DNA from: Eremophila alpestris peregrina
Lineage: Eukaryota > Chordata > Aves > Passeriformes > Alaudidae
Direction: 5' to 3'
Length of the DNA: 64,000 bases
Assembly: GCA_009792885.1 (NCBI GenBank)
Contig: WMCF01000030.1
Span: 6,050,119 to 6,114,118, forward strand
Shown: positions 12,717-23,978 of the stretch, one piece after another
Position numbering within the stretch: position 1 is the first letter of the stretch
How the letters are laid out: every line of letters starts with the position of its first letter
The notes under the pieces: model-generated
What the model was told of the DNA's origin: nothing
Databases searched by the model: none
The model's input: the letters and a program-made list of their open reading frames with translations, nothing else
Position numbers and translations under genes: made by a program

Positions 12717-12897
12717 GGGGGAAGGGAAGGGAAGGGAAGGGAAGGGAAGGGAAGGGAAGGGAAGGGAAGNNNNNNNNNNNNNNNNNNNNNNNNNNNNNNN
12801 NNNNNNNNNNNNNNNNNNNAAGGGAAGGGAAGGGAAGGGAAGGGAAGGGAAGGGAAGGGAAGGGAAGGGAAGGGAAGGGAAGGGAAGGGAAGGGAAG
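12717..12897 (+). repeat. (GGGAA)n pentanucleotide microsatellite with assembly gap
   Basis: A nearly pure GGGAA tandem array on the plus strand: about 50 bp before and 78 bp after a 50-base run of N. The strand is pure purine, and successive GGG runs with 2-nt loops meet the usual G-quadruplex pattern. The array is open in several frames on both strands, so the 60- to 171-codon frames crossing it (for example 12437-12952 minus) are artefacts. Confidence 0.97.
12770..12819. other. Assembly gap (50 N)
   Basis: Exactly 50 unknown bases inside the pentanucleotide array. Round-number N runs are usually placeholders, so the true repeat length is unknown. Confidence 0.97.
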
Positions 12898-14139
12898 AAC
12901 CAAATGTAGAATCAGAATTCCATTTTACAAATAAAGCTGTAGTCAATTGCATGTGAGTGTGCTCTTAGGTTCAGTCTTCTAGTTCTCTTTTGCATCCACA
13001 ATGCTTATTCACAAAGCCTAGCTAAAATCTTCCTAGCTATGGAGATAGTTTTCATGTATGGAAGTGATTGTTATTGGCAGCAAGGGAGCTACACAGTCAT
13101 CAAAGGGAGTAAAGGCTGTATTTAGGGCTCATTTATTCTTTCAGTACATGGCAAATTTCTGCATCCTTTGCCATAGTTAAGAGCACTCAGTATAGGGATG
13201 GGGATATAAAACCACATTATAATCCTGAGATTGCTTGAGAGTAATGGGCTTATCCACAGTGTATGCTGAGACTGGTGTTCTATGTGTTGTCATCTGATAC
13301 TATTCAGGTGTCAGGGGATCAATTTCCTTCTCTTTCTCTGCAATAATTACAAGAAAGATCCAGCCAAAGAAAAAACATGTTAAGATGTCCTTGAGGGCTT
13401 CTTCTAATGGTTGCTGCAATGGCTGATACTACTTGAGAAGGTCAAGGTTAGATGACAACATTATCCAGACCTCACAAATGTGTATAGACATCAGGGAATA
13501 TTCTCACTTCTAGCTGTAGCCCTAGCACAGATGAAGTATATAAGTTTAATATATAACTCAGCTCCTCACTATTGGAAAAATGCTTATGTTGTAATGATTC
13601 TCTGCAACTTCAGGCTGAAGAAAGATGAGTCTGAGATAATTCAGACATCTAAATTGCTATGAGGGGCACTATGGTAGACAATCACCAAGATGTGAATGCA
13701 ACCATTGCCCTGTTCCGCTTTCTCACACTATTTCTGAATACTTTCATAATTGTGAATAGCTCCAATGCTGCTGGAAGTTTCTCATTTCTCTTTGTTGCTC
13801 AGAATAAACAGTACCTAATAATACAGATTGTCCTACTGAAATTAATAGTATTTTTGTTAGTGGTGAAAAAGCATAATGATATTTTACCCCATACTATCCC
13901 TAAAATCGAAAAATAACGCTATTGATTTGAAAGAAATAAAGTGAGGTGATAAATTGGACAGGTTCCAGAACTCAAATGGTTGTATTCAGTTCTGAGAAGC
14001 CAAGATGACTCTTCATTACCTGTTTCGTTCTTTGCAGAAAAGTACTTGGAATCCCAGTGGACAAGTTAAACATGAATCTGCAGTGTAGCTTTGTAGGGGA
14101 GAAACTTCCTGAGCATCACAAGAATAACCAGTTAGAGTA
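12898..14139. other. Unique non-coding sequence
   Basis: No gene is recognised. The last 150 bp before 14140 may contain further decayed CR1 (GTTGTATTCAGTTCTG near 13978-13994 recalls a CR1 phrase), but I could not place that boundary. Confidence 0.5.
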
Positions 14140-14716
14140 ATACCATCAGGTTCAGGGTGGTGATTTCTCCCCTCCATTTGGCACTTGGGAGAGTAGATTT
14201 GGGCTCCCCAATGCAAGAAGAATATTGAGATACTGGAGCAAATCCAACCAAGGATCATCAAGATGCTCAGGGGCTGGAGTGCGTGATGTGTGTGGGGAAG
14301 CTGAGAGCTGGGTCTAAGGTAAGAGGAGATATAATTGTGCTTCAGCTACTCAGAGGTAGAGCATAGAGAGGAAAGACTTGGAGGTGCAGAATCCTCCTGA
14401 AGTTGCACTTCAAGGAGTCCACTTCATAGGACAAGGGGCAATGGAGACACAAGATGCCATATGGGAAGTTACAATTAGATCTTTAGATTTCAATTTGATC
14501 AATTCGATTTTTTTTTCCATGAGAGTGGTCTAACACCATGACAGGCTGCTGAAGAAATTGTGGAACCTTCATCCTTGAAGATGCTCTTAACTCAGCTGAT
14601 CAGAGTTACGAGCAACCTAATCTATGCTGTCCTTTCTCTGAGCAGGTGGATAGACCAGATGTTCTTCACATGACCACTTCAATCTAGCATGGTCTAAAAT
14701 TATACGATTATACGAC
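14140..14716 (+). mobile_element. CR1 LINE 3' fragment, plus strand
   Basis: A decayed CR1 3' portion. Diagnostic phrases are TTGGGCTCCCCAATGCAAGA, ATATTGAGATACTGGAGCAA and GAGCAACCTAATCTATGCTG. It ends with two degenerate tail units, ATTATACG ATTATACG, which correspond to ATTCTATG repeats. The reading frame is destroyed. A minus-strand CR1 piece lies 31 bp further on. Confidence 0.8.
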
Positions 14717-14747
14717 AATTTTCAGGTTCGGAAAGTTTTCTAGTGCT

Positions 14748-14918
14748 GTTTCTGTGACATGTAATCTACCAAACCAGTTATATCCTTACAGAATTTTATT
14801 AAATTGGTCAAGCATAACTCTCCCTTAGTGAATTCATGCTGACTATCCTTGATGATAGTCTTGTGTTCATATGTCTGGAAATGGCTTCCAGGATTAGCTG
14901 CTTCATGAAATGTTGTGT
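14748..14918 (-). mobile_element. CR1 LINE reverse-transcriptase fragment, minus strand
   Basis: On the minus strand this short piece still encodes SQHEFTKGELCLTNLIKFC followed by ITGLVDY, matching the CR1 RT region QHGFTKGKSCLTNLI...TGLVD. The 5' part and everything beyond the LVD segment are missing. It faces the adjacent plus-strand CR1, so the two are separate insertions or an inverted product. Confidence 0.8.
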
Positions 14919-17900
14919 GTATCAACTACATTTCTAAGTTAGTTAAATGAATACATAAATTAATTACGTACCTTTGCCATGTATGCAAATTTGCATTTGG
15001 TTGAATTCCTTTGAAATATAAGATCATTGAAAATTTGTCATTTAATTATAAAATTTAAGGTTGCAGATGTACTAGATAAATCCTTATCCTACAATATATT
15101 GAGGCACAAATTTACACGGTACATCTTAAAGAAGAATATCTGTTAATAAATCATCTGGTGTACAATATGCAGCTCAATTGTGGGTTGGCATAGAAACTAG
15201 CTTCAACATTCTCCTAGCAGAGAGAAAGCAGCACAAAATCTTTAACATTTGCAGCTGTTACTCTTAACTGCCTTAGACTCTCAAAACTGAGGTTTACTGT
15301 CTAGAGACACTTATAGGAAACTCAACCTAATAAATCAAGATGACTGTAATTTTTACTATGAATCCTTATTGGCTGTTTTCAAAAATGACTATAAAATGTT
15401 GCAATTGAGGGTTTGGCTTTACCGTATATTTTGTCTTTATTATTACTTCAATCCACATACAGAAATCCCCTGATTAGCTTAAGGGATCCTTCAGAGTTGA
15501 ACTAATTTGATCAATATTGGTAAAGTGAATGTTGCTGTTGCTCAGGATAACAATACTTAGGGGACTACAGCAAAACTTCTCATTCTTTATATGTTATGTG
15601 ATTTTTTTGCAGTGAGTTCACTCATCTTGCTTTTATCGAGTTTCATTAACTTAAATGTGACAATATGATCCAACCTCTGTAGTGCAGATTGATTGAGCAT
15701 AAAAAAATGGACATGTTGTCCCATTAGGGGGGAGATAACATTACATACGTAAATATCACCACTGGAGATGGTGTTTGGAGACCAAACCCCATATTTATTA
15801 CAATCCTATAGTCAGTATAAGATAGATAAATGAATCAACTATCAGTAATGAGAATTATAGAACAATAAAAAATACAATGGTAGACAATATTTAAAGGAAT
15901 AAGCAGATGGATCTTATTAGTATTATAGGTATTATTTTTCAAGAATATATTTTGATTATGTCCAGACTGCATATGTTCTAATTACTATGACTGCAGCTTC
16001 AGGGATCAAGCTCTGTTATACATATGTAAAAGTTCTTTTGAAAATGAAAGTGGAATAGAATAGATTACTCTTAGTAATTTCAAAAATCACCAATGTTTTG
16101 TGTTGTAGTTTTACAATTTCTTACCTTAAATGTTAAATACTTATTAGAATAATGGTGATTTTTAGATCAGATGATAATAATGTGATTTTCTTGTAACAAA
16201 AAAAAATAGCATACATTTCTTTAAATTGATGAATATATTACATGTATGGATATATAAAAATGTCTTTCCATGTTTAAAAGAGGAGTTAATAGTAACCAGA
16301 ATGCATAGGAGAAAAAGGGAAAGATGGAGAGTGATAAATTTCTGCTTTAATATGAATATATACCTAACCCTGTGCATCTCTATTCCTTGCTATGAAAGCA
16401 CTGAAACTGGAGAGAAGAAATGCTGTAATAGAAAATGTTATTATATTGAGACATGGGGATATAACAATAACATAGTAAATAGTACTGCTTTTCCATTGAA
16501 CTATAAACTTTTGAAGGAGAGCTACTTCATGTTCTTTTTAAGTGGAATGTAATTATTTGCATTTCTGTGAACATATTTAGGGAAACAAAATGGTTATGTA
16601 TTTTAAAAGCTTCAAGTATAAGAAATGAAAAAAAAAAAGAAAGACTGTTTAATTTGGTTTTTTTTCCAATTGTGTCAATATTTCCACTCTTTGATGGACA
16701 CAGCCTTGATTGCGGGAGTTGGTTCAATCTTATAGGTACCATGCAGTACCTAACTCCAGAATTCTTGGTGCTGCCCATCAAAGGATTAACTGATATCCAC
16801 ATATAAAATCTTTGCTTTTTCACTGTTTTTATTGACAAAAGTGATATTATATATAATGCAATGTAAAATTCCTTGAATTATTAATAGCCCAGGAAAGTAG
16901 AAAATAGTGTATACTTCATCTGTAAAGTAGAAAGAAAGCTAAGAGGAAGTAATTGCATCTTGGGAAAGCTCAGCTGTGATATCTCAAGGAAAACAGCTGA
17001 AGGCATGCCTTTTTTTCACCTTTTGTAATAATTTAATGCACTCAATAAGATGTTATAATGAAAGAAACACTATTATGAAAGAAGGCTATGAACATTTGGT
17101 ATATTCTTTAGAAGATTTATTTCTCATCTTGATATTTTTGGACTGTGACAGATGAAACACTGATAGTTTATATATCTTATTATCTTAAGATGTACAAGGT
17201 TTGCCTCAAGACACAACAGTCATTCTCAAAATGATAGGAAACATTTAATCAGATGAAAGACATTCTATCTATGTTGAAACAAAATATGTTGTTCAGTTTA
17301 GAATGATTTTGATGTTGGAGTTCACACATCTTTCTTGAGCTATGAGGCAACAGAAGAAGCAGAATTTCCTTCAATTTTCAGAGGTGATTACCTATAATTT
17401 TAGGGTAAAAATCTATGATTGAGTCATGGTACTTTAGCATTTCATGTTGTTTCAGGAGGGTATCTACATACCATATGGGTAACTTCTTCACAAGATGTAT
17501 TTACAGTAAGCACATTCTGCACTAGTAATGTAGGAATAGAAGCACAGAAGAAGGTATTTTGATATTTTGTACACATTTGAAATCCCCGAAGCCTAGCTTA
17601 ATCATGGCTGCAATGACTCAAAGTCTCTCAAGGGCTTTTGTGAACTGTCCTGTTATGGTGGTCCGAGAGAAGGAAAAAGCAGGACAGTTGGAAAAGAGAG
17701 TAGGAAAAAACATCCCAATAAACTTAATATGAAAGTAAAGGATAGCATTGGCAAGAACTATCAGGATAGCTCACCTGAAGTTCTACCTGTCATATTCTTA
17801 TTTGTATAGATTTTTGGCTTATTCACGTTATTTTGACTCTGATCTAAAGTTATTTGTCTAAACAACTTGTTTGTACTCAGAGATTAGCCTAATTCTGTAG

Positions 17901-17949
17901 TGGAGATCACCTTGTTACACTGGTTTTCCTTACAGCATCCTTTTCAATT
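14919..17949. other. Unique AT-rich non-coding sequence
   Basis: Long AT-rich stretch with no recognised element apart from the hairpin-like inverted repeat at 16689-16783. Open frames of up to 108 codons (16226-16552 plus, 16527-16838 minus) have no recognisable domain. Confidence 0.55.
16689..16783. repeat. Nested imperfect inverted repeat (hairpin)
   Basis: The outer arms CTTTGATGG (16689-16697) and CCATCAAAG (16775-16783) are perfectly complementary. Inside them CAGC/GCTG (16701-16704, 16770-16773), GGAGT/ACTCC (715-719, 753-757) and TAGGTAC/GTACCTA (733-739, 746-752) pair in nested order around a 6-nt loop, with one bulge at 721-732. The resulting ~95-nt stem could be a hairpin RNA, a palindromic element or chance. 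Confidence 0.55.
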
Positions 17950-18514
17950 CGTCATAATTTAACCCCAGCCATCAACTAAGCCTCACCCAGCTCCTCAATC
18001 ATTCCCCCTCAGTGGGATGATGGAGAGAATTGGAAGGCTAAAAGTGAAAAAAACTCATGGGCTGAGACAAAGGCAGTTTAATAAGCAAGGCAAAATCCAC
18101 ACATGAAAGCCAAGCAAAACAAGGATTTCATTCACCACTTCCTGTGGGTGGGCAGGTGATTAGCCATTTCCTAAAAGCCAGCTCCATGATGTTAGCGGTG
18201 CTTAGGAAGACAAACACCCTTACTCCTGCTTCCCCCAGCGTTATATGCTGAGCATGATGTGGTCTGGGTTGTTCCCTTGGTCAGTTGGGATCAGCTGTCC
18301 TGGATGTGTCTCCTCTGAACTCGTGCACCCCCAGTCCCTGCACAGGCGGGGTGGGGTGAGAGGCAGAAAAGACCTTGGGTTTGTGTGAACATTGCTCAGC
18401 CATTATGAAAACATCCTTGTGTTATCAGCACCATTTCCAGCACAGATCCAAAACACAGCTCCATAACAGCTACCATTCAAAAGAAATTTAACTCCCTCAT
18501 AGTCAAAACCAGCA
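17950..18514 (-). mobile_element. ERVL-like solo LTR, family A
   Basis: A 565-bp minus-strand LTR parallel to the one at 4638-5229. On the plus strand it opens with AATTTAACCCCAGCCATCAA and closes AGTCAAAACCAGCA. In minus orientation it has a TATA-like box (CATATAAC; plus 18241-18247) and the poly(A) signal ATTAAA (plus 18077-18082). GGGGTGGGGTGAGAGGCAGA near 18350 is another stretch typical of the family. It retains more GC than the copy at 550-1077. No clear target duplication or internal retroviral sequence is visible, so it is a solo LTR. Confidence 0.87.
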
Positions 18515-20988
18515 TAAAATTTTAGATGAGAAAGAAGGTGCTCTGCATGTCATACTTCATTGCATTCAGACAGACTATAAATTGCAATGCCAGTACACAG
18601 GTAAACCTTAAATTTTAATGAAAAGTGTCTCATTGTTTTCTCCTGAGTGGGCTGAAAGGAAATCAAACCAGAACCACCCTTTACTAACTTGCCTTTGTTT
18701 ACTGGCTTTATGGTTGTGACAAACTCATGATACTTTTCTCACTGATGACAATAAAAAGTAATATATCACAGTCAGTAGAATTTGAAAAGAATAAAGAAAG
18801 GCAGAGTTCATTGCAAAGTTCTTGAAACAAGAGGGAACACTTATGTTATCCACAGAAGGAAATGGCACTTGGTACTACAATACAGGAAATTCCTTTTTCA
18901 AATTTCATGGCTTCTCCTCCTCTAGAATCAGTTCAGAAAGATAGTTTTGCCACTACATGAATAAAATGATTAATAGCTCTTTATGCTGAGTAAGTGAGCA
19001 GGATGAAGAAACATTATTAAATGGTTCAGAGAGTACTTGTTCTAGCCATGCAGCTAAGATCCCACTTGACACTAGAATGAAAGCTTCTAAGTCTCATAGG
19101 AGTTTTCCATCAAATGCATTGGGTTTTTATCTCAGGCCTTAGAAAAGAGACAGAGGTGTGGTTTTTGTTGGGTTTTTTCTGTTTTGTTTGGTTTGGTTTT
19201 TTAATTTGTGTATGTGTGTGCATATATCTCACAACACGATCCTTCATTCTATTAGAAAGTCATAACATTAAAAAAAAGAGTATTAGGGAAGGGATGAAAA
19301 GAGAATATTGAAGTATAAAATATATTAATTAGCAAAGACTGAACATCTAGAATCCAGGAAATATATGTAGCAATTACACTATAAGCCACTGTACAAAACC
19401 TATGTCATGTACCTATTTGCTGCCTTTTCTGATTTCAATTTTCTATTAGTTGATATCTAATATTTGACATCCAAGAGAAACAAATGTATGTGGACTTTTT
19501 ATCTTTTCTGTGCTTCTCAGAACTTAAGGTATTTGTGAAAGCCTTCAGCTACCGTGAATTTCAAAATGTAATTAGGTCAATCACAACATCATGGTCCTAA
19601 AATAAAAAAATTAGGAATTTGTCTAATACCTCATGTATTTGTGAGATGGGTGCCCATATACCTCCTAGTTCTAAGGCTACATTCTGCTTTTGAAATATTA
19701 ATACTAAATCTATAAGAATAGATCCTTTCAGATTAAAAACAAAAAGAGATGAAGGGGAAATCCACTTTTTCTTACAAAACTGCTGAATGTTAAATATTTT
19801 TAGCAGATTATAAGAAAGCTACTGTGCTAAGCTGTTTGCTTCTCCAAGAATGCTTTCTTTCCAAGGGTCTCCTTTACATTTCAATAAACTCTAAACAGTC
19901 CTTAAAATATCTTGATTACATTTTTTGTATCTAAAATATTGTATAGAGTTTATATTGTATATTCTTTAAGTCAAATTCAATTTGTTCTATAAACAGAATT
20001 TGTTTATATAATTGATTAACCAGCATCAAATTAGGTCAAATGCTGTTGACACAGTTTGGAGCTGTAATTGGTTTCTCTAATTGGTAACTATAAACCAGAC
20101 TGTAATCAGCTCAGAGTAGGCACACTGTGCGCTATTAACCAGTAAAGTTTGGGATCTCTTGGGAAAGCTTTGCAAACCGTACACTACAAACAGGATTAAA
20201 ACTCTATCAGCCTTGTTGTGTTGTTTTGAAATTTATTTTGTTGAGCCAATCATACAGAAGTGTAAGAACATATTTTTGTCAAACAGCAAGTAATAATGTT
20301 AACAGCTCTACCTTGATCTGGAAGCCTGCGCCTCAGAGAACAGTTTTGAACATTATATTCTTTTCTTTACTGTAACTGAAAAATAAACTCCCAGATATAG
20401 TATTCCTGGCTGAAATGTATCAAATTATGTGTATCCTTTAAATAGCTATGCAGAAATGCAGAAAAACCAGGCAGCCTTAAGCCTAAAAAGCTTTATAAAA
20501 AATCATTAAAAAAAAAAAATCTGCCTGCTTGTTTGGGACGATCAAGTATATGTTCTGCTCTCAGGACAAAACCCACAGTATGTGACCACTTCCAGGGACT
20601 GGAGGTAGACTGACCTTAATTTCCAAAACCTCATTGTCTGAAAGTAACATCGTTCATATGACTACTAATTGAGGCTATACTATTTCTCTGCACAAGTCAT
20701 AAATTCTATGGATATGCAAATAAGACTAGAAGGAAATTCAAAGGGTCATCTACTCTGTCTCAAAGGTAGGCTCTGAAAAAGCACTGGGGGGTTTTGCCTA
20801 CATTTTTCTAACACTCTCAAAACCAAAGACTACACAACATTTAAAAAAACCTAAGTTTTATTATGCTTTTTTCCCTTCCCTTTCCTTCCCTTGATTTATG
20901 AACTTAATCATTTTATGACATTACATTTTCTTTCACCTTCTCAGTGAGTTCTTTCTAACTTCAATCTACAGCATATTTGTGATTTGAT
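18515..20988. other. Unique non-coding sequence
   Basis: No gene is recognised. It includes a T/G-rich low-complexity patch (about 19155-19225), an A run near 20508-20519 and a pyrimidine run at 20869-20893. The segment 20010-20170 has balanced composition and homeodomain-like TAATTGG words (see findings). Confidence 0.5.
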
Positions 20989-21383
20989 TGTTGCTCCTTT
21001 GTACGTTGCCTCGTCTAAGGCGTGACGGCCTGGTTCGGGAACAGCACAGCGACCAACCCACAGGCCGCACGGTCCATAAGCTCACAGACACCGATGTGGT
21101 GGAGGCAAATGGTGTTTATTGTAATATCTTCTTGGGTTATATAGTCTTGGGGGGCCTTGGTTATGTCAGCAGGGTCTGCACTATCTCTTAGGTTAGTACG
21201 GGGTGGAAAACCACTAGGGTTTGGAGGGGAGTGGACTGGAACTTTAGGGAAGATGCTGTAGGGCTAGGGTGGCTACATTCCATATGGTAGATAAGATACT
21301 GCACTGGGTGAGGGGGAGAGGGGCCCCTATTACTCTCCGTTACAACGCGAAATCTTCCGAGCGCCTCTCCCTATTCTCCCACA
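20989..21383 (-). mobile_element. Alpharetrovirus/ERVK-like solo LTR, CpG-rich
   Basis: A compact 395-bp LTR on the minus strand, bounded by TGTTGC and CCCACA on the plus strand (TG...CA on both strands). In minus orientation a TATATAA box (plus 21137-21143) is followed within about 20 nt by AATAAA (plus 21115-21120), then ACACCATTTGCC and CCACATCGGTGTCTGTGAG. This close TATA-AATAAA-CCATTT order and the CACAT(C/T)GGTGT phrase resemble avian leukosis-type LTRs. About 15 CpGs survive in an otherwise CpG-poor window, which suggests a young insertion. The flanks TTTGAT (20983-20988) and TTTGTA (21384-21389) may be a decayed 6-bp target duplication. No gag/pol sequence adjoins it. Confidence 0.8.
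21137..21143 (-). promoter_or_regulatory. TATA box of ERVK-like LTR
   Basis: TATATAA on the minus strand, with the poly(A) signal AATAAA (plus 21115-21120) just downstream. It is the expected core promoter of the LTR. Confidence 0.6.
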
Positions 21384-21488
21384 TTTGTATCAATTATTAG
21401 CAATGTCTTTCAAACAGCAGTGGGGTGAGAATTTACTATTATAAACCCTGCCCAAATATAGCCAAAAAGCTCTGAGATACCTCATAAT

Positions 21489-21796
21489 ATCACAGAATCG
21501 CAGACTTTAAAGGGTCATCTAGTTCAAATCCCCTTGCCCCTTCCACTAGACCAGCTTGGTCAAAGAACCATCCAACCTGGACTTGAATATTTCCATGGTT
21601 GGGGGATCTACAGCTTCTCAGGTAAACCTTTTCTCTTGCTTTATGACCCCTATAGAAAAGGATTTCTGCCCAATATCTACTCTATACTTGCCCTCTTTCA
21701 TTTTGAAGCCATTAACCCTTTTCCTATCATTTTCTGGCCTTGTAAAAAGTCCTTCTCTAGATCTCTTTTAGGCCCCCTCTGAGTACTTAAAGACGT
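21489..21796 (-). mobile_element. CR1 LINE 3' fragment, minus strand
   Basis: Antisense CR1 3' end. On the plus strand it reads CACAGAATCGCAGACTTTAA, CCACTAGACCAGCTTGGTCA, CATCCAACCTGGACTTGAAT and GCCATTAACCCTTTTCCTAT, all standard phrases of the bird CR1 3' UTR and ORF2 end. It is truncated at about 21796. Open frames crossing it (82 and 71 codons) are incidental. Confidence 0.9.
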
Positions 21797-23778
21797 TATA
21801 TTAATGGACAGTTACAGAAGTTATTTTCAGGTTGCTGTAGTCAGTTGTGTCAGATCCTTCTTGAAGTTCAGGACTTAAGTAACAAACAAACAAGAGAGAC
21901 CAGGCATTCTAGAGTAGCACAGCAACATTTTCTTACAAGCCTGAGTCAATCTGGTTTAGAGAGTAGCTGTCATACAAAGAGAAACCCTAACTGCAAGTAG
22001 TGTCTGACAAGGTGTCTGGGGTTGCATTTATACTCAGGAAGTTTTTTGCCTTCTTTCTCTATTAGTGTTCTTATGAGATAGTAAATGTGTAGGGACCTGT
22101 ATAGTGATTAATAAAACTCAAGAATATGTGTTTGTCTGGCAGTACTTTGTGAGCCTTTTGTTTTAATTAGACCACAGTGAAATATTTTGTTCTGGGCTAC
22201 TCATTAAATCATGGTTATGAATTTAAATTTCTTGGGGTTTGGGGCTTTTTTTTGCTAAAACCCTTCTAAAATTGAGGAAGGGAAAATATTGCTAAGAATC
22301 AATGATTTTCAAGAAAAAATGATATCATCTATGTAAAATAATCATCTAATTATTGGATGCTCAAAGTTAAGTATTTTTGAAAGTTTCCAGTTTTTAAAAA
22401 CAAGTGAAATCTTCCTTATCAAATCAGGCCTTTTATGAACAAAATAAGAGCCTGTACTTTTCTTTTTGAAAAGAATTGTTCTTGTAAACAAACAACTTGT
22501 TTGTTACCACCTGCTTTTACTTTTCCCTATCTTCTTCTTATTTCCAAACTCTCCTTTGAATATATACAAAATCGATTATACTCATATAATATAATAACCT
22601 ATATATATGATTTTTTTTCTGCTCTGTGTTTATGCATAGCAGAATTACCTTATTTTTATTTAATATTGAAGTTTTAATGGAAAGTCTCACAAATATTTTA
22701 AGTTCTTTTACTGAGAGTTTAAATAAGCCAGTAAGGTACTGAAGTATAAATAAATTATAATTATTAGCTTGATATAAAGGCATTAGTACCTGAGCCACTT
22801 CAAAACTAAAGCGAGGTTTTAGAGAGTAGAAATTAAAGAGCTCTGGAATGTAGCCCTGTAAATACAAAACACAAGTTTTAGTTTCCATATATCTGTTACT
22901 TGTGCAATAATTCTAGCTGATATATCTGACTTCTGCATAATACCAAGATTTTGAATTCATATTGGGTCATTTTCATGAGAATCTACTCCTATTTTTCCTT
23001 GGTTTTAGGTTATGGGCTAACTTTACTTCCATAATTTGGCCACAAAAATAGATCTTAAAAAAATACTGCATTTGAATTCAGGTTTCCGCAGTGAAATTAC
23101 TGCTGTGTTTGCTGGCTGTGTGTCTTTGTAACTATAGATGTCATTGTGGCATCTAGCACTTCTCTTTCTGTGATGGATAATTCTCAATGCAGTCAAGTCA
23201 TATTAAAATTTTGCTATGAGTCCTGGGAGGTATGGTGCTTCATTTTCCCCTTCAGTCAGGCCAGCAACAAATGGAAATTGAATCTAGGAAATGTTTTATA
23301 GTCTGCTTTCTTTCATCATTACTGTATGGCTTCACCAGTAAAAACCCACTGAAGGGTTTCACAAGGCATCTTAACTAATCACTCAGACGTCTTTTAGACC
23401 AGATCTAGGAATCATTTTTACTTATTTAATATGTTTTTGTTCAAATCAAAGACATATTAGGTTGTCTCTTTCTATTTGCAAATACCCAGCCTTCACAGAA
23501 GATAAGAAACTGAAGATAAGAAAAATTGATTTTATTTATTGTGTTTTCCCAAGTAATTATTTGGACCTGAAAGTTATGTTCAGAGAAGGCAACAACATTA
23601 AGTTCTAATAGCTGGTATCAGATGAAAGGCATTTTTCCCTCTCTTCCCAGCCTGTAATTTCATTACTTGTCGATTTGTTGGCAGCTAACACAGTTGGTTT
23701 CATAACGTGATATAACTCTTGGGTTCTAGGCCAGCACACACAATTTTTTCTAATAATCTTGTAGCAATTTGGGGTTGG
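21797..23778. other. Unique AT-rich non-coding sequence
   Basis: No recognised element. It contains the exon-like open segment at 22790-22855 (minus). Confidence 0.5.
22790..22855 (-). CDS. Possible small internal exon, unverified
   Basis: On the minus strand a pyrimidine-leading acceptor (TTTTGTATTTACAG) ends before 22855, and a donor (GCTCAG then gtacta) begins after 22790. The 66-nt segment is exactly 22 codons in phase 0, open, and reads GYIPELFNFYSLKPR then FSFEVAQ. A CpG survives in it. It sits inside a chance-extended 116-codon frame (22538-22888). I do not recognise the peptide. Cryptic splice-like pairs are common, so confidence stays low. Confidence 0.15.
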
Positions 23779-23978
23779 AATCATAGAATCATCAAGGCTA
23801 GAGGAGACCTTTAAGATCATCAAGCCCAACCATCAACCCAAGCACTACTGTAACTCCTAAAAACATATCACCCAGCACCAGATCCAGATGCCTTTTAAAC
23901 AGTCCAGGGGTGGTGACTCCATTATCTCCCTGGGTAAACGAATCCAAAACCTGACCACCTGAAGAGTGAAATTTTTTT
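23779..23978 (-). mobile_element. CR1 LINE 3' fragment, minus strand
   Basis: Begins AATCATAGAATCATCAAGGC, a clear CR1 3' tail in antisense. It continues with AAGATCATCAAGCCCAACCA, CAGATGCCTTTTAAACA and TCTCCCTGGGTAAACG, and is truncated in the segment that normally reads GTGAAGAAATTTTT. It is one of the better preserved fragments here. Confidence 0.92.

Noticed and set aside
12437..12952. 171-codon frame with a PFPSL repeat
   Set aside because: Translation of the (GGGAA)n microsatellite and the N gap.
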